From an uncultured Clostridium sp. (GTDB taxonomy: Bacteria; Bacillota; Clostridia; Lachnospirales; Lachnospiraceae): 31,864 bases of DNA. The translations under genes and the position numbers were made by a program. Shown piece after piece: positions 7,824-15,551 of this stretch (its first letter is position 1; the number at the start of each line of letters is the position of its first letter). The notes under the pieces were generated by a model. That model was not told the DNA's origin, ran no database searches, and saw only the letters and a program-made list of their open reading frames with translations. Location: contig CABQJA010000004.1 in NCBI GenBank assembly GCA_902464345.1, positions 1-31,864 on the forward strand. Direction: 5' to 3'.

Positions 7824-9659
7824 ATGAAGCAGAATGTAAGACTGTTTATAGAATCTGTAATTGTATTTGGGTTAGTATTCTTTCTGACCGTATCGAATGT
7901 TTTTTCACCATTGGATTATATTCTGAAGGATGCACTGTATCAGACACCGCGAGGCGTGACCAGTCAGATCAAGATCCTGGCAATCGATGAGCGGACACTG
8001 GAAGCCTTGGGACCGATCAACACATGGTCGCGGGATGTCTATGCACAGTTGCTATCCCGGTTAAATGCGGAAGAAGAGGCGAAGCCGCTTGTGATCGGAT
8101 TCGATATTGTTTTCTCCGGACAGGCACAGCAGGAGGGAGATGACGCATTTGCACAGGCGGCAGCGGCGAGTGGAAATGTGGTGGCAGTTTCCCAGTTTGT
8201 CTACAGTGAGAAGCCGGAGCGGGATGAAAACGGAAGGCGATATTATCCGGTCAGGGATGTGGTGCTTCCATACGAGGCATTGCGGGATGCGGTTCAGGTT
8301 GGATATTCCAATGTGGCACAGGATTCGGACGGAACGGTCCGCCGGGTGATCCCGGAGGAGACCTGGCAGGGAACGACATATGCCGCATTTCCGAAGGTGG
8401 TTTATGATCTGTATTGTGAAAGAACCGGGACGGAATCGAATGCGATCATAACAGATAAATACCAAAGGACGCTGATCAATTATTCCGGAAGACCGGGAGA
8501 TTATGAGGCCATTTCCTTCATAGATGTACTGGATGGAAAGATTGACAGTCGCACCTTTAAGGACAGTATCGTTCTGATCGGTGCCTATGCACCCGGCATG
8601 CAGGACAATTTCAATGTCCCGAACGGAGGAAGCTCTCAGATGTTCGGAGTGGAGATCCATGCGAATATTCTGCAGGCATTTATGCAGAACCGGTTTTCTA
8701 TTAATGGAAATCCGTATCTGTTCGGAGCCATCTACGGACTTCTGTGTGCGTTGCTGCACTGGCTGTTCCGGAAGAAAAAGATATGGCTGTCGGCCATCGT
8801 TCTGGTAGCGGCGACCGGACTTGAGCTGGTGGCGGGCGTCCTTCTGAATAACCATGGAATCGCCGTCAGTCTGATCTATGTACCACTGGTTCTGATCGCA
8901 TCTTATATCTATTCACTGGCACTGGGATATATCAGGGAGCGGCGGAAGCGGAAGAAGGTTTTGACTGCATTTAAGAAATATGTGGCACCGGAGATCGTAG
9001 ATGAGATCGCAAAAAAAGGTGATTTCAAGATCCGGCTCGGTGGTGAAAACCGGGATATCGCAGTTTTATTTGTGGATATCCGCGGATTTACTACAATGTC
9101 GGAAATTCTGGAACCGGAGCAGGTGGTCGAGATTCTGAACCGGTATTTGAATCTGACAACGAATGCGATTTTTAAGAATAAAGGAACGTTGGATAAGTTT
9201 GTCGGGGATGCGACAATGGCAGTCTTTAATTCTCCGTTTGATCTGGACGATTATGAGTTCCGGGCGGTCTGTGCGGCAATGGATATTGTGGCGGGAGGCG
9301 CGGCACTGGAGGAAGAGCTGTTAAAGGAGTTCGGCAGGAGTGTCGGATTCGGTGTCGGTGTCAATTGCGGCCCGGCGGTCGTAGGAAATGTCGGATGTGA
9401 GTTCCGGATGGACTTTACAGCTATCGGTGATACCGTAAATACCGCAGCCAGACTGGAGGCAAATGCAAAGAAGGGACAGGTTCTGATCAGTGACACCATT
9501 TATGAACGGGTGAAGGACCGGATTCAGGTGGAGCCGATCGGAGAGATTCCGTTAAAAGGAAAATCCAAGGGAGTATTTGTATATTCGGTAACAGGAGTTG
9601 ACCGTGAGAGAAAGCCGGAAGGGAAGGAAGGTGAACTATGGAACGAAGAAAAGAAGTGA
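7824..9659 (+). CDS. CHASE2-domain class III adenylate cyclase
   Basis: A 611-residue membrane sensor cyclase. It has an N-terminal helix (about 7-25), an extracellular CHASE2 domain (about 30-285), two or three membrane helices (about 297-316, 320-341 and 346-370), a basic linker, then a class III nucleotide cyclase domain (about 405-590). All catalytic positions are present: metal-binding Asp418 (VDIRGF) and Asp462 (VGD), Lys458 and Thr532 as the purine-specifying pair (the Lys/Thr pair of cyanobacterial CHASE2 and CyaB-type adenylate cyclases), and transition-state Asn539 and Arg543 in GDTVNTAARLE. It is expected to convert ATP to cAMP in response to an external signal, although some substrate ambiguity with GTP remains. 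Its stop overlaps the RsbW-like gene by 22 bases. The cNMP-binding phosphatase just upstream is the obvious reader. Confidence 0.92.
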   Translation: MKQNVRLFIESVIVFGLVFFLTVSNVFSPLDYILKDALYQTPRGVTSQIKILAIDERTLEALGPINTWSRDVYAQLLSRLNAEEEAKPLVIGFDIVFSGQAQQEGDDAFAQAAAASGNVVAVSQFVYSEKPERDENGRRYYPVRDVVLPYEALRDAVQVGYSNVAQDSDGTVRRVIPEETWQGTTYAAFPKVVYDLYCERTGTESNAIITDKYQRTLINYSGRPGDYEAISFIDVLDGKIDSRTFKDSIVLIGAYAPGMQDNFNVPNGGSSQMFGVEIHANILQAFMQNRFSINGNPYLFGAIYGLLCALLHWLFRKKKIWLSAIVLVAATGLELVAGVLLNNHGIAVSLIYVPLVLIASYIYSLALGYIRERRKRKKVLTAFKKYVAPEIVDEIAKKGDFKIRLGGENRDIAVLFVDIRGFTTMSEILEPEQVVEILNRYLNLTTNAIFKNKGTLDKFVGDATMAVFNSPFDLDDYEFRAVCAAMDIVAGGAALEEELLKEFGRSVGFGVGVNCGPAVVGNVGCEFRMDFTAIGDTVNTAARLEANAKKGQVLISDTIYERVKDRIQVEPIGEIPLKGKSKGVFVYSVTGVDRERKPEGKEGELWNEEKK

Positions 9660-10066
9660 TAGAAGTGGAGGCGGTTTCCGAGAAGCTGGATCAGGTAACC
9701 GGATTTGTGGAAGAACAGGTCCAGCAGATGGGGTGTCCGCCGAAGCTGGTTATGCAGATCATACTGGCAGTCGAGGAAGCATTTATCAATGTTGCGGACT
9801 ATGCCTATGCACCAGGCACCGGTACCTGCCAGATTCAGGTAGAGACATCCCGGCTGGATGATGCACAGGGCAATGTCATTATTACATTTATGGATTCCGG
9901 AAAAGCATTTAACCCACTGTTAAAGGAGAATCCGGATATTACGCTCGCCGCCGAGGACAGGCAGATTGGCGGGCTTGGTATCTATATGGTGAAAGAGATC
10001 ATGGATTCTGTGGTCTATGAGTACAAGGATGCACAGAACCATCTGACGCTGGTAAAAAGTTGGTAG
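9638..10066 (+). CDS. RsbW/SpoIIAB-like serine kinase anti-sigma-type protein
   Basis: A 142-residue GHKL (HATPase_c_2) protein. The ATP-binding boxes are visible: N box EEAFINVADYAY (about 46-57), G1 box DSGKAF and G2 box GGLGIYMVKE. Length and motifs match RsbW-type serine kinases, which phosphorylate a STAS antagonist and bind a target (a sigma factor in the classic case). The gene begins inside the end of the cyclase gene and has AAGGAAGGTG upstream. The STAS gene starts 38 bases after its stop. No sigma factor is encoded nearby, so the client may be encoded elsewhere or may not be a sigma factor. Confidence 0.88.
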   Translation: MERRKEVIEVEAVSEKLDQVTGFVEEQVQQMGCPPKLVMQIILAVEEAFINVADYAYAPGTGTCQIQVETSRLDDAQGNVIITFMDSGKAFNPLLKENPDITLAAEDRQIGGLGIYMVKEIMDSVVYEYKDAQNHLTLVKSW

Positions 10067-10104
10067 CAAATAATTCATACAATCATGATAATGGAGGAGA
10101 AATT

Positions 10105-10407
10105 ATGGAAATCAAGAAGACAACAAACGGAAACGAAGTAGTGATGCAGCTTTCAGGCCGACTGGATACGAATGCGGCACCGGAGCTGATCAGGGAAATA
10201 GAAGCCACTCTGGTGGATGGTGTAACATCCTTTGTGCTGGATATGGAGGATTGTGATTATGTAGCCAGCTCCGGACTCCGGGCCATTCTGATGGCACAGA
10301 AAAAGATGAACGGCCTGCAGGGAAGCATGGTTGTGAAAAACGTGATCAGCAATGTAATGGAAGTCTTTGAAATGACCGGCTTTGCGGACATTCTTACAAT
10401 TGTGTAA
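10105..10407 (+). CDS. STAS-domain anti-sigma-factor antagonist (RsbV/SpoIIAA-like)
   Basis: A 100-residue single STAS domain. It shows LSGRLDTNAAPEL at 16-28 and the phosphorylation loop CDYVASSGLRAIL at 50-62, with Ser55 aligning to the serine phosphorylated in SpoIIAA and RsbV. The residue before it is Ala rather than the common Asp of DSSG or DSTG. The start at 10105 follows GGAGGAG at good spacing; a longer in-frame reading from 10060 is rejected. It is expected to be phosphorylated by the adjacent kinase and dephosphorylated by the PP2C protein three genes upstream, completing a partner-switching triad. A 55-base gap separates it from the GGDEF gene. Confidence 0.9.
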   Translation: MEIKKTTNGNEVVMQLSGRLDTNAAPELIREIEATLVDGVTSFVLDMEDCDYVASSGLRAILMAQKKMNGLQGSMVVKNVISNVMEVFEMTGFADILTIV

Positions 10408-10462
10408 AAGGTGGATACAATCAGGGTATGCGATAGAATATAAGAAAACAGGAGGGTTTACT

Positions 10463-11761
10463 ATGGAGTTTCAGGAGGAGATCGTGAGATTTATATCGGG
10501 TCAGATCGGAGGTGTCACGATTCTGGCAGAAGAATCCGGAGAGATCGTTTATGCGGATGCATTTTATCAGAACAAATACGGCAATGATGTGACGGGATTA
10601 TTTGGGGAGGATGTGTATCTGTGGCTGTCGGATTGTCCGGAGATTCCGGAGGATGGAAGTACGGTAGAATGGGAGAGCATTGATACCGATACACGGAGAT
10701 ATTATAAGATCACATCCGGAAGATTTGAAAAGGAAGAAAAGAAGTACCGGATTCACCAGATGGTGGATATTACAGAATATATGGGACTGAACCGGGATAT
10801 TACGAAGTACATGGCATTCTTTAAGAAGCTGGCGGGCTTTCAGGCAGCGGTTCTTGAGAAATTGTCCAGTACCTATTATGAGCTGCTTCCGATGCTGTCC
10901 GATTATTTTGTGACAAACAAGGTGTATTTTGTCATTCAGCGGGAAGGCAACCTGGATATCATTACCTACAATAAGGTGGGGAATGTATACAGCAATGACC
11001 GGATTTCCATGAATGCACGGGTAGGAGAAATTCTGGGAGATCATACAGATGAAACACTGTCCCTGAATCAGTTCGCGGAGGAGATTCAGGAGGTGTTCCG
11101 ACTGAGCGGCAGCAATGAGGACAGCCAGTTCCGGATGCTCTGCAAGGGCATCGTATCCGGACAGAAATATGCCGTATATCTGTCCCTGTGGCCGAACACC
11201 GATCAAGAGTCTATGAAGGAAAGTACACTGTTAAGTGTGATCCGGCTGTACCTGGAAAACGGTATCATGCGAGAGAAGCTGATCTATGACAGCGAGCATG
11301 ATCATCTGACAGGACTTTATAACAAGGGTAAATATCTGTCTATGATCGAGGATGCATATCTGAACCAGGAGTCGATTGCGATCTTTAATTTTGATGTGAA
11401 TAATCTGAAGGTCATGAACGATACTTACGGACATGAGGCCGGAGATAAGCTGTTGATCAAAGCGGCAAACAGTATCCGGAAGGTGACCAGTAACCGGGTA
11501 CATGGATACCGGATGGGCGGCGATGAATTCCTGATGATAGCCTGTGATGTGAGCACAGAGGAAACGCAGACACTGTTAGAGCGCTGGGAGAAGGAGTTAG
11601 AGCGGTTAAATACACTGGAGGATGGTATCCATTGTGTGATCGCGGTGGGAGTTGCCTATGGAAAGAAGGAGTACAATCTTCCGGAGCTTATGAAGACAGC
11701 CGATCAGCTGATGTATGAGGACAAGAAAAGAAAGAAGAAACCGGGTGAGGAGATCCGGTAA
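10463..11761 (+). CDS. GGDEF-domain diguanylate cyclase with N-terminal sensory region
   Basis: A soluble 432-residue protein. Residues 1-110 look PAS-like (ILAEESGEIVYADAF, ending in MVDITEYM). The middle (about 115-265) is an uncharacterised alpha/beta region that may be another sensor or GAF-like fold. Residues about 270-430 are a GGDEF domain: DHLTGLYNKGKY (280-291), metal-binding Asp311 in FDVNNLKVMND, and an intact GGDEF at 352-356. It should therefore make c-di-GMP. The usual RxxD inhibitory site, expected at about 343-346, reads SNRV, so product inhibition at that site is not predicted. The start at 10463 is selected by AGGAGGG; an upstream in-frame reading from 10382 overlaps the STAS gene and is unlikely. 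pilT follows after 14 bases. Confidence 0.9.
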   Translation: MEFQEEIVRFISGQIGGVTILAEESGEIVYADAFYQNKYGNDVTGLFGEDVYLWLSDCPEIPEDGSTVEWESIDTDTRRYYKITSGRFEKEEKKYRIHQMVDITEYMGLNRDITKYMAFFKKLAGFQAAVLEKLSSTYYELLPMLSDYFVTNKVYFVIQREGNLDIITYNKVGNVYSNDRISMNARVGEILGDHTDETLSLNQFAEEIQEVFRLSGSNEDSQFRMLCKGIVSGQKYAVYLSLWPNTDQESMKESTLLSVIRLYLENGIMREKLIYDSEHDHLTGLYNKGKYLSMIEDAYLNQESIAIFNFDVNNLKVMNDTYGHEAGDKLLIKAANSIRKVTSNRVHGYRMGGDEFLMIACDVSTEETQTLLERWEKELERLNTLEDGIHCVIAVGVAYGKKEYNLPELMKTADQLMYEDKKRKKKPGEEIR

Positions 11762-11775
11762 GAGGAGGACAGAAA

Positions 11776-12831
11776 ATGGGAATGAATTTTTATGATTTAA
11801 TTGAATTTGCAAAACAGGAGAAGTGTTCAGACGTACATATTACAGTCGGCACCTCACTGGCGATCCGTCAGTTCGGCAAGCTTAAGATGTTGGATGAGAT
11901 TCCGACCGCTGAGGAGTCAACGAACATGATTCTGGAATGTCTGTCAGAGCAGGAGCGCAGTCAGGTGCTGGCGGGAGAAGATCTGGATATGGCGATCATG
12001 CTGCCGGGCGGGGTACGTGTCAGAGCAAATATTTATCATCAGAGAAATAATCTGGCAGCGACCTATCGAATCCTGAATGATAAGATCCCGACCTTTGATG
12101 AACTGGAGATTCCACAGGCGGTGCGGAAGTTGATCAATGAGCCGAGAGGACTGATCCTGATCACAGGTCCGACAGGAAGCGGCAAGACAACCACATTGGC
12201 ATCTATGATCGATTATGTGAATAAAAATCAGGCAAAACACGTAATAACTATTGAAGATCCGATCGAATACGTTTATTATCATGCTAAGTCCATGATTCAT
12301 CAGCGGGAGATCCGGAAGGATGTACCGACCTTTGAAAAGGCATTACATTCTGCCCTCCGGGAGGATCCGGATATTATTCTTGTCGGTGAAATGCGGGATT
12401 ATGAGACGATCAGTGCAGCAATTACGGCGGCAGAGACCGGACATCTGGTACTGTCCACTCTACACACCTCCAGTGCCGCACAGACGATTGAGCGTATTAT
12501 TGATGCGTACCCATCCCATGGACAGGCACAGGCAAGAACACAGCTGGCGAATGTATTAAAGGGTATTGTGACACAGGTGCTGGTTCCGGAGGAAGATATT
12601 CATGGCGGTATGACGATTGCGACAGAGGTTCTGCTGAATACCGATGCGATTGCCAACCAGATCCGTGAGAATAAGACCCATCAGATCACATCCAGCATTA
12701 TCAGCAGCGGTTCTACCGGAATGCATACCATGAATGCAGACCTGAAGCGGCTGGAACGTGAGGGCCGGATCAGCCGTGCAACGGCACTGAAATATTGCAG
12801 TAATGTGAAGGACTATGATAATCAACGTTAG
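11776..12831 (+). CDS. pilT: Type IV pilus retraction ATPase PilT
   Basis: A 351-residue hexameric secretion-type ATPase that drives pilus retraction (twitching) at the inner face of the membrane. It has a PilT N-terminal PAS-like domain (1-110), Walker A GPTGSGKTT (131-139), Asp box EDPIEY (160-165), Walker B region DPDIILVGEMRD (198-208), and His box TGHLVLSTLHT (221-231). Length is as in classical PilT, and there is no N-terminal zinc/assembly domain as in PilB. The ribosome site is AGAGGAGG. No pilin, PilB, PilC or PilM-O gene is in the window, so this copy sits apart from the pilus structural genes and at the end of a signalling cluster, which suggests coordinated control of retraction. 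Confidence 0.93.
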   Translation: MGMNFYDLIEFAKQEKCSDVHITVGTSLAIRQFGKLKMLDEIPTAEESTNMILECLSEQERSQVLAGEDLDMAIMLPGGVRVRANIYHQRNNLAATYRILNDKIPTFDELEIPQAVRKLINEPRGLILITGPTGSGKTTTLASMIDYVNKNQAKHVITIEDPIEYVYYHAKSMIHQREIRKDVPTFEKALHSALREDPDIILVGEMRDYETISAAITAAETGHLVLSTLHTSSAAQTIERIIDAYPSHGQAQARTQLANVLKGIVTQVLVPEEDIHGGMTIATEVLLNTDAIANQIRENKTHQITSSIISSGSTGMHTMNADLKRLEREGRISRATALKYCSNVKDYDNQR

Positions 12832-12849
12832 ATCATAATATAGGAAAGC

Positions 12850-12872
12850 GGGTCTCCGGATAACGGAGACCC
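12850..12872 (+). other. Stem-loop between pilT and mtnN, no T-tract
   Basis: A perfect 9-bp stem, GGGTCTCCG (12850-12858) and CGGAGACCC (12864-12872), around the loop GATAA. No T-run follows, so it is not a standard intrinsic terminator. It may protect or separate the signalling-operon transcript from the mtnN-luxS unit. No clear promoter for mtnN was seen in the 77-base gap. Confidence 0.6.
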
Positions 12873-12908
12873 CATGCAAAGGATAAGACACCAGAAGGAG
12901 GAAATGAC

Positions 12909-13601
12909 ATGCTTGGAATCATTGGCGCAATGGAAGAAGAAGTGGAGAAGTTAAAGGAGCAGATGACGGAGGTCCGGGTGCAGGCAAAGGCATCCATGGA
13001 ATTCTATCAGGGAAAGCTGGAAGGAAAAGAGGTTGTAGTAGTCCGATCCGGAATCGGAAAGGTAAATGCTGCGATCTGCACACAGATTCTGGCAGATGAT
13101 TATCAGGTAGATGGGATTGTAAATACCGGAATTGCCGGCTCATTGCAGGCCGAGATTAATATTGGGGATATTGTAATTTCCACAGATGCGGTGCAACATG
13201 ATATGGATGCGGTTGCGTTCGGTTACAAGCCGGGACAGATCCCACGGATGGATACCTGGTCGTTTCCGGCAGATCAGAAGCTGATAGAGGCTGCGGAAGC
13301 CAGCTGTCGGAAGGTATTGCCGGAGCTTGGCATCTTTACCGGAAGAGTTGCCAGTGGAGATGAGTTTGTAGCGAAGCGGGAACGGAAGGATCAGATCACC
13401 GAAGGTTTTCAGGCATGCTGCTGTGAGATGGAGGGTGCTGCGATCGCTCAGGCTGCGTATCTGAATCATATACCGTTTGTCATCATTCGTGCGATCTCCG
13501 ACAAGGCAGATGACAGTGCTCACATGGATTATCCGACCTTTGAAGCACAGGCAATTCAGAACTCCGTAAAATTAATCTTAGAAATGGTGGTGCGTGTATA
13601 A
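12909..13601 (+). CDS. mtnN: 5'-methylthioadenosine/S-adenosylhomocysteine nucleosidase
   Basis: A 230-residue cytoplasmic enzyme that splits adenine from SAH and MTA, giving S-ribosylhomocysteine and methylthioribose. Family features are the N-terminal IIGAMEEEVE with the catalytic glutamate (around residue 11), VVRSGIGKVNAA, NTGIAGSL, the substrate-binding EMEGAA (Glu175) and the catalytic Asp198 in AISDKAD. Full length. The ribosome site is AGAAGGAGG. Its stop codon overlaps the luxS start by one base, so SAH is passed directly to the next step of the activated methyl cycle. Confidence 0.95.
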   Translation: MLGIIGAMEEEVEKLKEQMTEVRVQAKASMEFYQGKLEGKEVVVVRSGIGKVNAAICTQILADDYQVDGIVNTGIAGSLQAEINIGDIVISTDAVQHDMDAVAFGYKPGQIPRMDTWSFPADQKLIEAAEASCRKVLPELGIFTGRVASGDEFVAKRERKDQITEGFQACCCEMEGAAIAQAAYLNHIPFVIIRAISDKADDSAHMDYPTFEAQAIQNSVKLILEMVVRV

Positions 13602-14083
13602 TGGAAAAAATAGCAAGCTTTACAGTGGATCATTTAAACTTAATACCGGGTGTTTATGTGTCCCGGAAGGATCATATCGGTTCTGAGGTTGTGACGACCT
13701 TTGATATCCGGATGACCAGACCGAATTACGAGCCGGTGATGAATACGGCAGAGGTACATACCATCGAGCATCTGGGTGCTACCTTTTTAAGAAATGATAA
13801 GGAATATGGAAGCAAAGTGGTTTATTTCGGACCAATGGGATGCAGAACCGGATTCTATCTGCTGCTTGCAGGGGATTATGAGTCCATTGATATCGTATCA
13901 TTATTAACCCGGATGTATGAATTTATTGCAGATTATCAGGGTGAGGTGCCTGGAGCATCCCCGAGAGACTGCGGTAATTATCTGGATATGAATCTTCCGA
14001 TGGCCAACTATCTGGCAAAGAAATATCTGGATGAAGTATTATATTGCATCGCAGCAGAACAGCTGGTATATCCGGAAGAGTAG
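13601..14083 (+). CDS. luxS: S-ribosylhomocysteine lyase LuxS
   Basis: A 160-residue metalloenzyme that converts S-ribosylhomocysteine to homocysteine and DPD, the AI-2 precursor. The metal site is intact: HTIEH (His53, Glu56, His57) and Cys124 in SPRDCGNY, with the catalytic Cys81 in GPMGCRTGFY. Length matches the family. It is coupled to mtnN through a TAATG-type overlap and followed after eight bases by an SAH/MTA deaminase gene. Together with the agr genes at the left end, this gives the organism two separate quorum-signal routes within 14 kb. Confidence 0.97.
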   Translation: MEKIASFTVDHLNLIPGVYVSRKDHIGSEVVTTFDIRMTRPNYEPVMNTAEVHTIEHLGATFLRNDKEYGSKVVYFGPMGCRTGFYLLLAGDYESIDIVSLLTRMYEFIADYQGEVPGASPRDCGNYLDMNLPMANYLAKKYLDEVLYCIAAEQLVYPEE

Positions 14084-14091
14084 GTGAGACT

Positions 14092-15417
14092 ATGATTCGT
14101 TTCTATAATGGTAAGCTTCTGACAATGGATGGAGAGCTTCAGGTGCAGGAGTCGTGTGAGGTCTGGGTGGACCGGGACCGGATCGTTCTGGCAGGAGATG
14201 CCGGACAGGTGCGGGAGTTCTGCCGGACACAGGCAGAGAAGGCCGGAAAGGATGGAGTGCAGGCGGGGATCTCGTTTGAACGTGAGATTGATCTTCACGG
14301 CAATCTTCTGATGCCCGGCTTTAAGGATGCACATACGCATTCACCGATGACATTTCTGCGTTCTTATGCCGATGATATGCCATTACAGGACTGGTTATAT
14401 AAGCAGGTGTTTCCGATGGAGGCGAAGCTGACACCGGAAATGATCTATCATTTTACAAAGCTGGCGGTGCTGGAATATCTGACCAGCGGTATCACAGCCA
14501 GCTTTGATATGTATGTGGAGCCGGAGGCAAATGCTCGTGCGAATCTGGAGATGGGATTTCGGACGGTTCTTTGTGGTACCTTAAATGACTTTAAAGATTC
14601 CATCGAGACGCTGGAAGGCTTCTATCGGAAATACAATCAGTATCATCCGCTGATCTCCTATCAGCTGGGATTCCATGCGGAATATACAACCTCCGAGGGT
14701 TTACTGCGGGATCTGGCGGCACTGGCCGGACAGTACCGGGCACCGGTCTACACACATCTGTCGGAGACGGCGGCGGAGGTAGCGGGTTGTGAGGAACGGT
14801 ATGGTAGCAGTCCGGTAAAGACACTGGCGGAGATGGGCCTTTGGGAGCATGGCGGTGGTGGATTCCACTGCGTACATGTATCGGAAGAAGATCTGGATAT
14901 TATAAAGGAAAAGGGTATCTACGTGGTAACGAATCCGGCAAGCAATGCCAAGCTTGCGAGCGGCATTGCACCGATCTGTGCCATGCTGGAACGGGAGATT
15001 CCCTTGGCAATCGGTACGGATGGGCCGGCAAGTAATAATTGTCTCGATATGTTTCGGGAAATGTTTCTGGTCACCGGTCTGGCGAAGCTGCGGGAGCAGA
15101 ATGCGGCAGCCTGTCCGGCGGAGGCAGTACTGAAGATGGCAACGGCCGGTGGTGCGGCAGCGATGGGACTGAAGGATTGTGATTGCATTGCTGAGGGAAA
15201 ACAGGCAGATCTGATCGTGATCGACCTTCATCAGCCGAATATGCAGCCGGAGCATAATCTGGTCAAGAATCTGGTGTATAGCGGATCCAAGCAAAATGTC
15301 CTGCTGACTATGGTGGCAGGCAGGATTTTATACGAGAACGGGCAGTTTTTTACGGGAGAGGATCCTGAGCAGATCTATGAGGAGGTTAAAAAAGACCTTC
15401 AGATCCTGCAGGCATGA
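14092..15417 (+). CDS. mtaD: Amidohydrolase, S-adenosylhomocysteine/5'-methylthioadenosine deaminase-like
   Basis: A 441-residue member of the ATZ/TRZ amidohydrolase family. Visible metal and active-site elements are the HxH motif in DAHTHS (His81 and His83), a conserved His in LGFHAEYT, the helix VTNPASNAKLASGIAPI and the metal-binding Asp in IGTDGPASNN, followed by a C-terminal beta domain (ADLIVIDL). Family enzymes deaminate SAH, MTA or adenosine to the inosine forms; the cluster with mtnN and luxS supports this substrate class. The start at 14092 has AGGTGAG upstream and is preferred over an in-frame ATG at 14044 inside luxS. A Gly/Glu/Lys-rich stretch at about 43-60 looks like an insertion between N-terminal strands. 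The exact substrate is inferred. Confidence 0.88.
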   Translation: MIRFYNGKLLTMDGELQVQESCEVWVDRDRIVLAGDAGQVREFCRTQAEKAGKDGVQAGISFEREIDLHGNLLMPGFKDAHTHSPMTFLRSYADDMPLQDWLYKQVFPMEAKLTPEMIYHFTKLAVLEYLTSGITASFDMYVEPEANARANLEMGFRTVLCGTLNDFKDSIETLEGFYRKYNQYHPLISYQLGFHAEYTTSEGLLRDLAALAGQYRAPVYTHLSETAAEVAGCEERYGSSPVKTLAEMGLWEHGGGGFHCVHVSEEDLDIIKEKGIYVVTNPASNAKLASGIAPICAMLEREIPLAIGTDGPASNNCLDMFREMFLVTGLAKLREQNAAACPAEAVLKMATAGGAAAMGLKDCDCIAEGKQADLIVIDLHQPNMQPEHNLVKNLVYSGSKQNVLLTMVAGRILYENGQFFTGEDPEQIYEEVKKDLQILQA

Positions 15418-15460
15418 GGAAACCTGTCGTAAGAAACGGGAAAATGTCGGAGTTCTCAAG

Positions 15461-15490
15461 TTGATTTCATAATTTCACAAATGCAATACT
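15461..15490 (+). promoter_or_regulatory. Candidate promoter upstream of the membrane protein / deacetylase pair
   Basis: TTGATT (15461-15466) and AATACT (15485-15490) with 18-base spacing and an upstream TG giving an extended -10. It is about 60 bases before the start codon at 15552. The rest of the 134-base gap holds no clear terminator. Confidence 0.4.
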
Positions 15491-15551
15491 TTACAGGAAC
15501 GAAACTGAGCGCAGCGGGATCGTTTAAAACATAAATTGGGAGGAACGTATT

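Noticed and set aside
8061..8855. Long minus-strand open frame of 264 codons
   Set aside because: It lies wholly opposite the CHASE2 domain of the cyclase, has no ribosome site, and its translation is rich in Arg, His, Cys and Ile with no family resemblance. It is a shadow of the coding strand.
10382..10462. Longer start for the GGDEF protein
   Set aside because: It would overlap the STAS gene and has no ribosome site; AGGAGGG precedes the ATG at 10463.
12850..12872. Intrinsic terminator after pilT
   Set aside because: The stem is perfect but no T-run follows, so it is listed only as a stem-loop.
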